This document shows positions 1 to 8,527 of a DNA stretch of 64,000 bases, in pieces. The translations under genes were made by a program, and so were the position numbers. This stretch comes from Aphodovivens avicola (lineage in GTDB: Bacteria > Actinomycetota > Coriobacteriia > Coriobacteriales > Eggerthellaceae): contig DVGW01000003.1 in assembly GCA_018712515.1 (NCBI GenBank), forward strand, positions 1-64,000, in the 5' to 3' direction. The notes under the pieces were generated by a model. That model made no database searches, had not been told where the DNA came from, and worked only from the letters and a program-made list of their open reading frames with translations. Every line of letters begins with the position of its first letter. Position 1 is the first letter of the stretch.

Positions 1-21
1 GAAACGCCCACTGGGCGTTTC
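1..21 (+). terminator. Intrinsic terminator-like hairpin of an upstream gene
   Basis: Perfect 9-bp stem (GAAACGCCC, positions 1-9, with GGGCGTTTC, 13-21) and a 3-nt loop at the window edge. It most likely ends a transcript entering from the left. The following 130 bases up to the first gene hold no other recognisable feature. Confidence 0.6.
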
Positions 22-154
22 GGCTCGTGCGGATACTGCGCGCGGGCGCCCCTCGCCGGGCCCCGCGGCTGCGTTGTTGGGGGTCGTCGGGTGTTCCCGT
101 TGGGGAGAGCGCGTCGGCACTAAGACTGGAGAGAGTTCGGGGTGGGAGGTTTTT

Positions 155-964
155 GTGGCGCTTGCTCGGTTTTTCTTGGATGAGCAGGTTCTTGCGGCTG
201 AGGCTGCGGAAGTGTTTCCTTTGCGGTTGTCGCGGGAGGATGCCAAGCATGCGCGCGTGCTCCGTTTGAAGGCGGGGGAGCATGTGGCCGTCGTCGATGC
301 GGAGCGGGACTACTTCGAATGCGAGATCGTCTCGTTCGACGACGAGGTGCCCCTGGTGAGGATCGCGCGGCATGAGGACGCCCCCGAGGCGGGACCTCAG
401 GTCGTGCTTGTGCAGGGGCTTGCCAAGGGCGACAAGATGGAGACGGTCATCCGGCATGCGACCGAGCTCGGCGTCGCCGGGTTCGTGCCGCTGGCGTGCC
501 GTCGCTCGATCCTGAAGCTCGATGCCAAGCGCGCGTCCTCCAAGGTGGAGCGCTGGCGGTCCATCGCGAAGAGCGCCGCCATGCAGTCCGGGCAGATGGC
601 CGTGCCCGAAGTGGCGGATGTCGCCTCGCTATCCGACGTGTGCGCGTTGCTCTCCCAGGCCACGGCGGTGCTTGTCTGCTGGGAGGAGGCGCCGGGGACC
701 GCGACGCTCTCATCCGCGCTCTCCTCCGCCTTGGAGGCGTGCGCGTGCGCTGATGCGGCCGATGCGCGGATCGCGGTCGTCGTGGGACCCGAAGGCGGGC
801 TTGAGCAGGACGAGGTCGACGCGCTGCTTGCCTGCAACTCGCGCTCGTCGCTCGTGTCGCTGGGGCCGTCGATCCTGCGTACCGAGACCGCCGGCATCGT
901 CGCGCCCGCGCTCGTGCTCTACGAGCTGGGCGGGTTGGGCAACGGCGAGGGGGCGCTCAGGTGA
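155..964 (+). CDS. rsmE: 16S rRNA (uracil-1498-N3)-methyltransferase RsmE
   Basis: Methylates N3 of U1498 in 16S rRNA of the 30S subunit using S-adenosylmethionine. The 269-residue product has the family layout: an N-terminal PUA-like domain (ARFFL start, HARVLR near residue 35), then a SPOUT methyltransferase domain with conserved QGLAKGDKME, RHATELGV, VVGPEGGL and SLGPSILRTETA motifs, the last forming the knotted SAM site. The reading frame is open upstream to 74, but a GTG at 155 with GGGAGG six to eight bases before it gives a protein of normal length, so that start is chosen. The stop overlaps the GTG of the next gene by 4 bases (GTGA), which implies translational coupling with mtaB. Confidence 0.93.
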   Translation: MALARFFLDEQVLAAEAAEVFPLRLSREDAKHARVLRLKAGEHVAVVDAERDYFECEIVSFDDEVPLVRIARHEDAPEAGPQVVLVQGLAKGDKMETVIRHATELGVAGFVPLACRRSILKLDAKRASSKVERWRSIAKSAAMQSGQMAVPEVADVASLSDVCALLSQATAVLVCWEEAPGTATLSSALSSALEACACADAADARIAVVVGPEGGLEQDEVDALLACNSRSSLVSLGPSILRTETAGIVAPALVLYELGGLGNGEGALR

Positions 965-2223
965 GGTTCTCGATCGTCAATTTGGGCTGCAAGGTCAACC
1001 GCGTCGAGTCCGACGCGGTCGCGGCGCAGTTGCTCGAACGCGGCGCCGAAGCCTGCGAACCCGCTGCAGCCGACCTCATCGTCGTCAACACCTGCACGGT
1101 CACCGGCGAGGCCGAGAAGAAGACGCGTAAAGCCGTGCGCCAGGCGCTGCGCGCAAACGATACGGCCCGCGTGATCGTCACGGGTTGCGCCGCCGCGCTC
1201 AAGCCCGAGGCGTTCGAGGAGATGTCCTCGCGCGTCGCGTGCGTCACCAAGTCGCAGCTCGGCGCTGCCGTGTCCCGTGAGGCGGACGCCCTCGAGCCGC
1301 GCACGCCCCTGCCGCATGATGGACGGCCCGGCCTGCTGCGCATCGGAGGGGAGTTCCCCACGCGCGTGGGCGTCAAGGTCCAGGATGGTTGCAACAACGC
1401 CTGCACCTACTGCATCGTCCATGTGGCCCGCGGCCGAGCGACGAGCCGCGACATCGACGAGGTCGCGGGGGAGTGCGCGGCTTACGCCCGCGCCGGCGTT
1501 AAGGAGATCGTCCTCACGGGCATCAACCTGGGATCGTACCGGCAGCGCCGCGCCGACGGAGCCTCGTTGCGGCTTTCCGACCTGTTGAAGCGCCTGCTCG
1601 ACGACACCGCGGACTTGCATGCCGACGGCGCGCCCGCCTGCCGTTTCCGCATCTCCTCGATAGAGCCGCGCGATGTCGACGAGGACCTCATCGAGCTGCT
1701 CGGCTCCTCGGACGGGCGCATCTGCCGGCACCTCCATCTGCCGCTCCAGGCCGGCAGCTCCAAGGTGCTGCGCGAGATGGCGCGCCCCTACGATGCCGCG
1801 TTCTTCCTCGACCTCGTCGCGCGGCTGCGCGCAGCTGCCCCTTCGATCGCGCTTTCCACCGACATCATCGCGGGCTTTCCCGGGGAGACGAATGCGGAGT
1901 TCGAGGAGACGCTCTCGGTGGCCCGCGCCTGCTCGTTCTCCAAGATCCACGCGTTCCCGTACTCCATCCGCCGGGGGACGCCCGCTGCGGAGCGGTGCGA
2001 CCAGATCCCGCCCGAGGTCAAAGACGAGCGCGCCGCCCGGCTGCGCGTGCTGGGCGACGAGCTGAGGAGCCTCGAGTTCTCCCGACGCGCCGGCACGCGC
2101 GAGGCCGTCCTGGTCGAGCAGGACGGCAGGGGGATGACCGAAAGCTATTTCGAGGTCCCCGTCCCGACGGGCCTGCCGGCAGGATCGCTCGTCGAGCTGG
2201 CCCTCTTCGAGATGCTGTCGTGA
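961..2223 (+). CDS. mtaB: tRNA t6A37 methylthiotransferase MtaB
   Basis: Radical-SAM enzyme that converts t6A37 to ms2t6A37 in ANN-decoding tRNAs. The 420 residues show the three-part methylthiotransferase fold: an N-terminal UPF0004 domain with cysteines in the NLGCKVN and NTCTVTG motifs, a radical-SAM core with CNNACTYC (Cys144, 148, 151), and a C-terminal TRAM-like stretch. The VARGRATSR sequence after the cluster and the short C-terminus fit MtaB better than MiaB or RimO, which are both present elsewhere in this window. It overlaps rsmE by 4 bases, so the two form an rRNA/tRNA modification pair. Confidence 0.93.
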   Translation: MRFSIVNLGCKVNRVESDAVAAQLLERGAEACEPAAADLIVVNTCTVTGEAEKKTRKAVRQALRANDTARVIVTGCAAALKPEAFEEMSSRVACVTKSQLGAAVSREADALEPRTPLPHDGRPGLLRIGGEFPTRVGVKVQDGCNNACTYCIVHVARGRATSRDIDEVAGECAAYARAGVKEIVLTGINLGSYRQRRADGASLRLSDLLKRLLDDTADLHADGAPACRFRISSIEPRDVDEDLIELLGSSDGRICRHLHLPLQAGSSKVLREMARPYDAAFFLDLVARLRAAAPSIALSTDIIAGFPGETNAEFEETLSVARACSFSKIHAFPYSIRRGTPAAERCDQIPPEVKDERAARLRVLGDELRSLEFSRRAGTREAVLVEQDGRGMTESYFEVPVPTGLPAGSLVELALFEMLS

Positions 2224-2268
2224 AGATGCGGCGAAGAGCCGATGAGCCCTGCGCCCTGGCCGCATCCC

Positions 2269-2286
2269 TGATACAATGCGCCTATG
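2269..2286 (+). promoter_or_regulatory. Extended -10 promoter giving a probable leaderless phoH mRNA
   Basis: TG at 2269-2270, one base, then TACAAT at 2272-2277, matching an extended -10 element. Only six bases separate it from the ATG at 2284, so transcription would begin at or next to the start codon. No Shine-Dalgarno sequence precedes that ATG and no good -35 is visible, as is usual for extended -10 promoters. The start site is inferred. Confidence 0.6.
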
Positions 2287-3240
2287 ACAGATAACACGCA
2301 TATCGCACTGACCGCTCCGGCGAGCGTCGACATGGCGCTCATCACCGGACCGGGCGACAACCTCCTCCGCATCGTCCAATCGGCCTTCACCGCGCGCATC
2401 GGCGTGCGCGGCGACATGATCACGCTCGAAGGCGATCCGACCGACGTGCAGTCGCTGACGGTGCTCTTCTCGGACCTCATCAAGCTGGTCGAGGAGGGCG
2501 GCAAACCCGATGCCGACTACGTCAGGCACGCCATCGACCTGCTGCGCGCCGACGAGTACTCGCCGCGGGCGCTGCGCGAGGACATCCTGCTCACCTACCG
2601 CGGCCGCGCCGTCAGGCCCAAGACCGCGGGGCAAAAGCGCTACGTCGACGCCATCCGCGCCAACACGATCACGTTCGGCGTGGGGCCTGCCGGCACGGGC
2701 AAGACGTACCTCGCGATGGCGATGGCGGTGGCCGCGCTCAAGCGCAAGGAGGTCGGCCGCATCATCCTCACGCGTCCCGTGGTCGAGGCGGGCGAGAACC
2801 TCGGCTTCCTCCCCGGTACGCTCGAGGAGAAGATCGACCCCTACATCCGCCCCCTCTACGACGCGCTGTTCGACATGACGGACATGGAGCGCGCGCGTTC
2901 GCTCATCGAGGACGGCGTCATCGAGATCGCGCCTTTGGCGTTCATGCGCGGGCGCACGCTCAACGACAGCTTCATCATCCTCGACGAGGCCCAGAACACC
3001 ACCTCCGAGCAGATGAAGATGTTCCTCACCCGCCTCGGGTTCGGCTCCAAGATGGTCGTCACGGGCGACGCCACCCAGATCGACCTTCCCGCCGGCAAAT
3101 CGGGGTTCGTCTCGGTCAGGCGCATCCTCGAGGGCATCGACGACATCGCGTTCTGCGATTTCACCGGCGCCGACGTCGTGAGGCACTCGCTCGTCGCCGC
3201 CATCGTGTCCGCCTACGATCGCGCTGCGGGAAAGGCGTGA
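2284..3240 (+). CDS. phoH: PhoH-like P-loop ATPase (RNA-associated)
   Basis: Cytoplasmic ATPase of the PhoH family, related to superfamily 1 helicases and commonly linked to RNA metabolism and found beside ybeY and era as here. The 318 residues carry an N-terminal RNA-binding-like region (about 30-70) and a PhoH domain with Walker A GPAGTGKT (134-141), a LTRPVVEAGE motif, and Walker B FIILDEAQN followed by TGDATQIDLP. Length is typical. The biochemical role of PhoH in bacteria is not settled, so the call is at family level. It is probably translated from a leaderless message. Confidence 0.92.
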   Translation: MTDNTHIALTAPASVDMALITGPGDNLLRIVQSAFTARIGVRGDMITLEGDPTDVQSLTVLFSDLIKLVEEGGKPDADYVRHAIDLLRADEYSPRALREDILLTYRGRAVRPKTAGQKRYVDAIRANTITFGVGPAGTGKTYLAMAMAVAALKRKEVGRIILTRPVVEAGENLGFLPGTLEEKIDPYIRPLYDALFDMTDMERARSLIEDGVIEIAPLAFMRGRTLNDSFIILDEAQNTTSEQMKMFLTRLGFGSKMVVTGDATQIDLPAGKSGFVSVRRILEGIDDIAFCDFTGADVVRHSLVAAIVSAYDRAAGKA

Positions 3241-3247
3241 GGCTCCC

Positions 3248-3769
3248 ATGCAGATCCTGATCGACATCTCCCACGGCGAGGAGCGCCTCGCCGGGCTTCC
3301 TCTGGAGGAGCTCGCCTTGTTCGTCCTCGAGCGCGAGGAGGCGCCGGCCAGCTCCGAGGCGTCTCTCTCGTTCATCGATGACGCGCGCATGGCGCAGCTC
3401 AACGAGGAGTTCCGCGGCAAGACGGGGCCGACCGACGTCCTCTCCTTCGAATGCGACGGGCTCGACGATGGGTTCGACCCGATCCCCGACGGAGCGGACG
3501 ACGTGCCCTTCGAGCTCGGAGACGTCATCATCGCGCCCGACGTCGCACAGCGTCAAAGCGCCGCGTTCGGGCACTCCTTCGAGGCGGAGGTGAGCCTCCT
3601 GCTCGTCCACGGCCTTCTGCACCTGATGGGCTACGACCACATCGACGACGACGAGGCTGAGGAGATGGAGGCGCGCGAGCGCGAGCTGCTCGGCGCATGG
3701 GCCGATGCCGGCCATGAGGCGGTGCGCGGCGTGCGCGACGACACCATCCGCGTGCGCGGCGAGCATTAG
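3248..3769 (+). CDS. ybeY: Endoribonuclease / rRNA maturation factor YbeY
   Basis: Zinc-dependent endoribonuclease needed for 16S rRNA 3' end maturation and 70S quality control. The signature HGLLHLMGYDH is at residues 121-131, giving the three zinc-binding histidines His121, His125 and His131. TDVLSF, the second conserved block, is near residue 62. The 173-residue length is normal, with an acidic insertion around residues 70-90 and a short charged tail. It starts 7 bases after phoH in the classic phoH-ybeY-dgkA-era order. Confidence 0.94.
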   Translation: MQILIDISHGEERLAGLPLEELALFVLEREEAPASSEASLSFIDDARMAQLNEEFRGKTGPTDVLSFECDGLDDGFDPIPDGADDVPFELGDVIIAPDVAQRQSAAFGHSFEAEVSLLLVHGLLHLMGYDHIDDDEAEEMEARERELLGAWADAGHEAVRGVRDDTIRVRGEH

Positions 3770-3783
3770 GCGGCGCTCCGACG

Positions 3784-4299
3784 ATGGCCGAGCCGACGAT
3801 CGACAAGCAGGAGGCCGCTCCCTGCGACGCTCCTGACCGCATGGCGGATCAGCGCGCGAACGGGGACGGGGGCGGGGGAGCCCGGACCGCCGATGCGGCG
3901 CATTTCGTGCGCCATGGCGACGAGGAGCGCTCGCAGCACGGCTTCCCGCTCGTGAAGGCCTTCTCGTGCGCGTGGGAGGGCATCTCCTACGCGTTCATCT
4001 CCCAACGCAACCTGAAGATACACCTGGCGTTCGCCGTCATCGCGGTCGTCCTCGGGGTCGCCTTGCGCATAAGCGAGGCGGGATGGCTCGCCGTGGTGCT
4101 CAGCATCGCGCTCGTCATGGCACTTGAGATCGTCAACACCGCCGTCGAGTCCGTGGTCGACCTCGTCTCGCCGGAATGGCACATCCTCGCCAAGCGCGCG
4201 AAGGATTGCGCCGCGGGTGCGGTCTATCTCGCCGCGTTCGCCTCGATCGTCGTAGCCTGCATCGTGTTCCTGCCGCGCATAGCCGCGCTGCTCCTCTAA
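3784..4299 (+). CDS. dgkA: Diacylglycerol / undecaprenol kinase family membrane protein
   Basis: Small integral-membrane lipid kinase. Gram-positive members phosphorylate undecaprenol and so recycle the cell-wall lipid carrier. The 171 residues begin with about 55 hydrophilic, probably disordered residues, followed by the kinase core with NLKIHLAFA, the hallmark EIVNTAVESVVDL (residues about 120-132) and AKDCAAGAV, and three membrane helices. The catalytic Glu and the paired EIVNTA Glu/Asn are present. The N-terminal extension is longer than in E. coli DgkA. Substrate (undecaprenol versus diacylglycerol) is inferred from Gram-positive relatives. Confidence 0.87.
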   Translation: MAEPTIDKQEAAPCDAPDRMADQRANGDGGGGARTADAAHFVRHGDEERSQHGFPLVKAFSCAWEGISYAFISQRNLKIHLAFAVIAVVLGVALRISEAGWLAVVLSIALVMALEIVNTAVESVVDLVSPEWHILAKRAKDCAAGAVYLAAFASIVVACIVFLPRIAALLL

Positions 4300-4314
4300 C
4301 GAAAGGACCTTCGC

Positions 4315-5271
<957 letters not shown>

Positions 5272-5368
5272 TCCGCTAAAACCCAACGCATCCGTGGATT
5301 TCGTGCGAGATTTGTCGTTTTGGGGCGCTTGCAGCCGCGCATCGAGTTCCGCTAGCTGGGATTTCGGC

Positions 5369-5374
5369 TACAAT
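5369..5374 (+). promoter_or_regulatory. Putative -10 element upstream of the PASTA protein gene
   Basis: TACAAT at 5369-5374 lies 32 bases before the ATG at 5407, with a purine-rich CGAGGAG ribosome-binding site at about 5395-5401. The -35 candidate (TTCCGC near 5347) is weak. The remaining part of the 135-base gap after era shows nothing else recognisable. Confidence 0.4.
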
Positions 5375-5406
5375 ACCCACGTCAAAGCTGAAATCGAGGA
5401 GCGTTC

Positions 5407-6891
5407 ATGATCTGCCCGCACTGCAATGCCGAAAACCGCGAGGGAGCAAAATACTGCGACGAATGCGGCACGCGGCTTACGCCCGCCACCGTCGAGCTGC
5501 CCGCCATCGACCCCGAGCCTTCGCCCGATGAGGAGGCCGAAGAGCGCGCGATCGAGAATGCCGGCACGTCGGGCGACGATACCCGCGACGAGCTCCTCTC
5601 CGCGCTTCCCGATGTCGAGGCGCCTTTCGAGGCGGACCTCGATGAGGACGCGTCGGAAGCGGATGCATCGGGCGACGCCGATGACGTCGATACGCAAGAA
5701 GGGGAGACCGACGCGCCGCTCCCCGCCGATGAGACCGGCGTGATCGAGACCCGCGAGGACGCCCCGGTTTCCGAGTCCTCCAAGACCCGCCCCATCGATC
5801 TTTCCGGCTTCGACGAGTACCTGCCCAAGGGCACCTACTCCGCGCCCGAGCCCTCGTGGCGCGATGGCGGCACGATGCGCATGCCGCGCATCGAGGAGGA
5901 GTCCTCCATCAACGACCAGAAGAGCTTCCGCGCGCCCGAGAAGAAGAAGCGCGGCTCCGGCGTCAAGATCGCCCTTGCCGTCATCCTCGTGCTCGCCCTG
6001 TGCGGCGCCGGCGCTGCGTTCGCCACCTACCAGATGGAGCTTTGGGGCGGCAAGGTCGTCCCCGACGTCGTCGGCATGACGCAGGCCGACGCGACCAACA
6101 CGCTCCAGTCCAAGGGCTTCGCCGTGCGCGCGACCCAGGTCAAATCCGACGAGACCGAAGGCGTCGTCCTCCTGATGGATCCCGGCAAGGGCGGTCGCAT
6201 GCAGGAGGGCGGCGAGGTCGTCATCCACGTCGCCACCGCGCGCCAGGTTCCCGCGATCACCGGCATGGCGCGCGCCGAAGCCGAGGCGGCGCTTTCGGCT
6301 GAGGGGCTCGACAACGTCACCATCACCACCCAGCGCTCCGACGAGGCCGAGGGCACGGTGCTTTCGGTCGATCCCGCCGAAGGCCAGAAAGTGCGCGCCA
6401 ACACCGCGGTGACCGTCGTCGTCGCCGAGCCGTACACGGTTCCGTCGATCGCGAACATGACCCAGAGCCAGGCCACCACCGCCCTCCAGGAAGCCGGCTA
6501 CAACCCCTACATCGAGTACGTCTACACCGAGGAGTACGTCGAGGGCACGGTTCTCGGCACCAACCCCGGCGAAGGCGAGCGCCTGCCCAGCGGCTCGGAT
6601 GTCGGCATCCGCGTAGCCATGTCGCGCGCCAACGAGCTCGTCTCCGCGACCCAGTACCTGCTCGCCCCGGGCGCCACGGTCGTCATCGACGGCATCAACT
6701 ACGATATCGTCTCCTGCGACAGCGTCACCTACCAGGGCAACGAGACGACCGCGTACACGATCACGGCGACTCCGTTCACGTACTTCCTCGGCGTGAAGCT
6801 CCCGCTGTCCGCCCAGGCCGTTTCGGGCTCCATCACTTGGACCGCCGACAACACGATCGCGTCGAGCTCGCCTTCTCTGAGCATCGGATAG
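5407..6891 (+). CDS. Zinc-ribbon, single-pass membrane protein with three PASTA domains
   Basis: The 494-residue protein has four parts. Residues 1-26 form a zinc ribbon (CPHC and CDEC pairs). Residues 30-180 are strongly acidic and low-complexity. One membrane helix follows at about 186-209. Three extracytoplasmic PASTA repeats (about 218-280, 281-343, 344-408), each with a VP-x-I/V-x-GM start and a G-x-G-E/K motif, precede a C-terminal beta-rich region of about 85 residues. PASTA domains bind peptidoglycan or muropeptides. Unlike Stk1/PknB there is no kinase domain, so it is more likely a wall sensor or anchor. It lies just before recO. Confidence 0.8.
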   Translation: MICPHCNAENREGAKYCDECGTRLTPATVELPAIDPEPSPDEEAEERAIENAGTSGDDTRDELLSALPDVEAPFEADLDEDASEADASGDADDVDTQEGETDAPLPADETGVIETREDAPVSESSKTRPIDLSGFDEYLPKGTYSAPEPSWRDGGTMRMPRIEEESSINDQKSFRAPEKKKRGSGVKIALAVILVLALCGAGAAFATYQMELWGGKVVPDVVGMTQADATNTLQSKGFAVRATQVKSDETEGVVLLMDPGKGGRMQEGGEVVIHVATARQVPAITGMARAEAEAALSAEGLDNVTITTQRSDEAEGTVLSVDPAEGQKVRANTAVTVVVAEPYTVPSIANMTQSQATTALQEAGYNPYIEYVYTEEYVEGTVLGTNPGEGERLPSGSDVGIRVAMSRANELVSATQYLLAPGATVVIDGINYDIVSCDSVTYQGNETTAYTITATPFTYFLGVKLPLSAQAVSGSITWTADNTIASSSPSLSIG

Positions 6892-6895
6892 CGCG

Positions 6896-7663
6896 GTGGG
6901 CGAGCGCACCCGCAACGACCGGGTCGTCGTCCTGCGCAAGACGAAGCTCGGCGAAAGCGATCTGATACTGACGCTTCTCTCATCCGACGGCTCGCAGATC
7001 CGCGCCGTCGCCAAGGGCGCGCGCAAGCCGAAAAGCCCGTTTTCGACCCGTCTCGAGCTGCACGCGGTCTCCGACGTCCTGATCGCCCAGGGACGCTCGC
7101 TCGACATCGTCAAGGAGGCGCGGCTCGTCGCCGGGCACCAGGGCATCCGCTCCTCCCTCGAGCGCGCGGCAGCCGCCGCGCCGATCCTCGAGCTTCTGTG
7201 GCGCGTCACCCAGGACGGTCTTCCCGTCGCGCGGCTGTTCGAGCTGACGTGCGCCTCCCTCGACGCGATCGAGGACGCGCCCGTCGAGGCGGCGCCCCGC
7301 ATCGCGGCGGCATCCCTGCTCAAGATCCTCGCGTTCTGCGGTTTCCGCCCCAGCTTCTCGCGCTGCGTCCTGTGCGGGCGTGCCCTCGAGTTCCGCGCGG
7401 GGTTCGACGTCGCGTTCTCCGTCCAGGAGGGAGGCGTCGTGTGCGCTGATTGCCGCACGCAGTGCGAGACGGTCCCCGTCGATGCCGCAACGATCGCGCT
7501 CGCGCGGGAGCTGCTCGCCTCCACCTTCCAGGACATCCGCGGATTCCAGCCGGATCAGCCGGGCGCGTTCTCGGTCCTCTCGCTCGCGCAGCAATGGATG
7601 CGCGAACACGCCGGCTGCTCTCTCAAATCCCTCAACTTCCTCTTCACCTGCGGCCTCTTTTGA
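6896..7663 (+). CDS. recO: DNA repair protein RecO
   Basis: Recombination mediator that loads RecA on SSB-coated single-stranded DNA and promotes annealing. The 255 residues have an N-terminal OB fold (VVLRKTKLGESDLILTLL, then the conserved AKGARKPKS stretch), a helical middle, and a zinc-binding region with CVLC and CADC cysteine pairs. The GTG start at 6896 lies 4 bases after the preceding stop, so the gene is probably co-transcribed with the PASTA gene. Confidence 0.92.
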   Translation: MGERTRNDRVVVLRKTKLGESDLILTLLSSDGSQIRAVAKGARKPKSPFSTRLELHAVSDVLIAQGRSLDIVKEARLVAGHQGIRSSLERAAAAAPILELLWRVTQDGLPVARLFELTCASLDAIEDAPVEAAPRIAAASLLKILAFCGFRPSFSRCVLCGRALEFRAGFDVAFSVQEGGVVCADCRTQCETVPVDAATIALARELLASTFQDIRGFQPDQPGAFSVLSLAQQWMREHAGCSLKSLNFLFTCGLF

Positions 7664-7857
7664 GCATCCGCGACCCCCGCACGCGCTGCTCGCATCCGCG
7701 CGCGGCGCACTTTGGCTCGAATTCTTTCAAGCGTGCGTGCATCTTTGTCAAAGCCCGTGCTCGGAAGGGGATTTCCCACGCGTTGGCGAAGACAATTCGC
7801 CGCGGAACCGATGGAGGGGCAATTATGCGGATGATGTGGGGCGACACGATCGCGTCC

Positions 7858-7886
7858 TTGTCCGCGCGGACCGGTTCGCATAGAAT
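7858..7886 (+). promoter_or_regulatory. Sigma-A type promoter of rpsO
   Basis: TTGTCC (7858-7863), a 17-base spacer, then TAGAAT (7881-7886). Predicted transcription start is near 7893, giving a leader of about 127 bases before rpsO. The stretch between recO (7663) and this promoter contains no supported gene. Confidence 0.6.
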
Positions 7887-7927
7887 GGTCGGGCTGCGCG
7901 AACGCGCGGCCGCTTTCCCCTTGGTCC

Positions 7928-8004
7928 GCATGCTCCACCGCATGCCCACCCAGTGGGAAGCGCTCGGAACGCGGCCGAAGGCCGCCAAGCAGGCGCACGG
8001 CGCC
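7928..8004 (+). promoter_or_regulatory. Structured rpsO leader: four consecutive hairpins
   Basis: Four short, perfect stem-loops follow one another: GCATGC/GCATGC (7928-7945), CCCAC/GTGGG (7945-7957), GCGGCC/GGCCGC (7971-7985) and GGCGC/GCGCC (7992-8004). The last ends four bases before the AAAGGTGG ribosome-binding site (8008-8015). S15 represses its own translation through its mRNA leader in many bacteria, with several unrelated RNA folds. The structures are seen; the autoregulatory role is inference. Confidence 0.45.
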
Positions 8005-8019
8005 AAGAAAGGTGGAATC

Positions 8020-8307
8020 ATGCCCAGCAAGCTCAGCATCACCAAGGAGCGCACCGCAGAGCTCGTGAAGGAGTTCGGTCGCGACGAGAAGGATTGCGGC
8101 AACGCCAACGTGCAGGTCGCCATCCTCAGCGAGCGCATCCGCAACCTCACCGAGCATCTGAAGTCGCACCCGAAGGATCATCACACCCGCCGCGGTCTGA
8201 TGAAGCTCATCGGCAAGCGTCGCAGCATGCTGAAGTACATCAAGGCCCGCGACATCGAGGAGTACCGCGCTCTCATCAAGAAGCTCGGCATCCGCGACAA
8301 CATCTAG
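8020..8307 (+). CDS. rpsO: 30S ribosomal protein S15
   Basis: Primary 16S rRNA-binding protein of the 30S platform. The 95 residues match the family over the full length, with the LTEHLKSHPKDHHTRRGL, RRSMLKY and IKKLGIRD segments. The reading frame is open upstream to 7450, but ATG 8020 with AAAGGTGG before it gives the exact family length. It is followed by pnp, the usual rpsO-pnp order. Confidence 0.97.
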   Translation: MPSKLSITKERTAELVKEFGRDEKDCGNANVQVAILSERIRNLTEHLKSHPKDHHTRRGLMKLIGKRRSMLKYIKARDIEEYRALIKKLGIRDNI

Positions 8308-8314
8308 GCATGAA

Positions 8315-8339
8315 GGAAGCCCGCGCAACGCGGGCTTCC
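8315..8339 (+). terminator. Hairpin between rpsO and pnp
   Basis: Perfect 11-bp stem (GGAAGCCCGCG, 8315-8325, with CGCGGGCTTCC, 8329-8339) and a 3-base loop, without a following T run. It starts 8 bases after the rpsO stop. It may terminate, attenuate or stabilise the 3' end of the rpsO message. In E. coli the rpsO-pnp spacer is also the site of processing. About 190 bases of leader separate it from pnp. Confidence 0.6.
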
Positions 8340-8527
8340 GCGCGTCATCGCCGGGTTCTCGCAGAGTCCGGCGGTGCCGTTGACGGCAGGGGAGCGATCC
8401 TCTGCAGCGTGTGCGGTCGGAGCCGCAAGGGCGTCTCCGCTCGCGACGGCGAGAAACGTGAGTACGGCCGTCGAAGAAGCTCGCGGGCAATAGGGCCGGC
8501 GAGGCGAAGAGAAAGAATGAATGCACC

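Noticed and set aside
27..154. Upstream extension of rsmE to ATG 74 or a separate small gene at 27
   Set aside because: GTG 155 with GGGAGG gives the family length; the upstream residues are not family-like.
919..3531. 870-codon open frame on the minus strand opposite mtaB, phoH and ybeY
   Set aside because: Shadow of well-supported plus-strand genes in high-GC DNA; composition is repetitive Arg/Ala/Asp/Gly and there is no family match.
5368..7536. 722-codon minus-strand frame opposite the PASTA and recO genes
   Set aside because: Antisense shadow; the plus-strand genes carry clear domains and ribosome-binding sites.
7450..8019. Long N-terminal extension of S15
   Set aside because: S15 is always about 89 residues. 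The extension overlaps recO and includes the promoter and leader.
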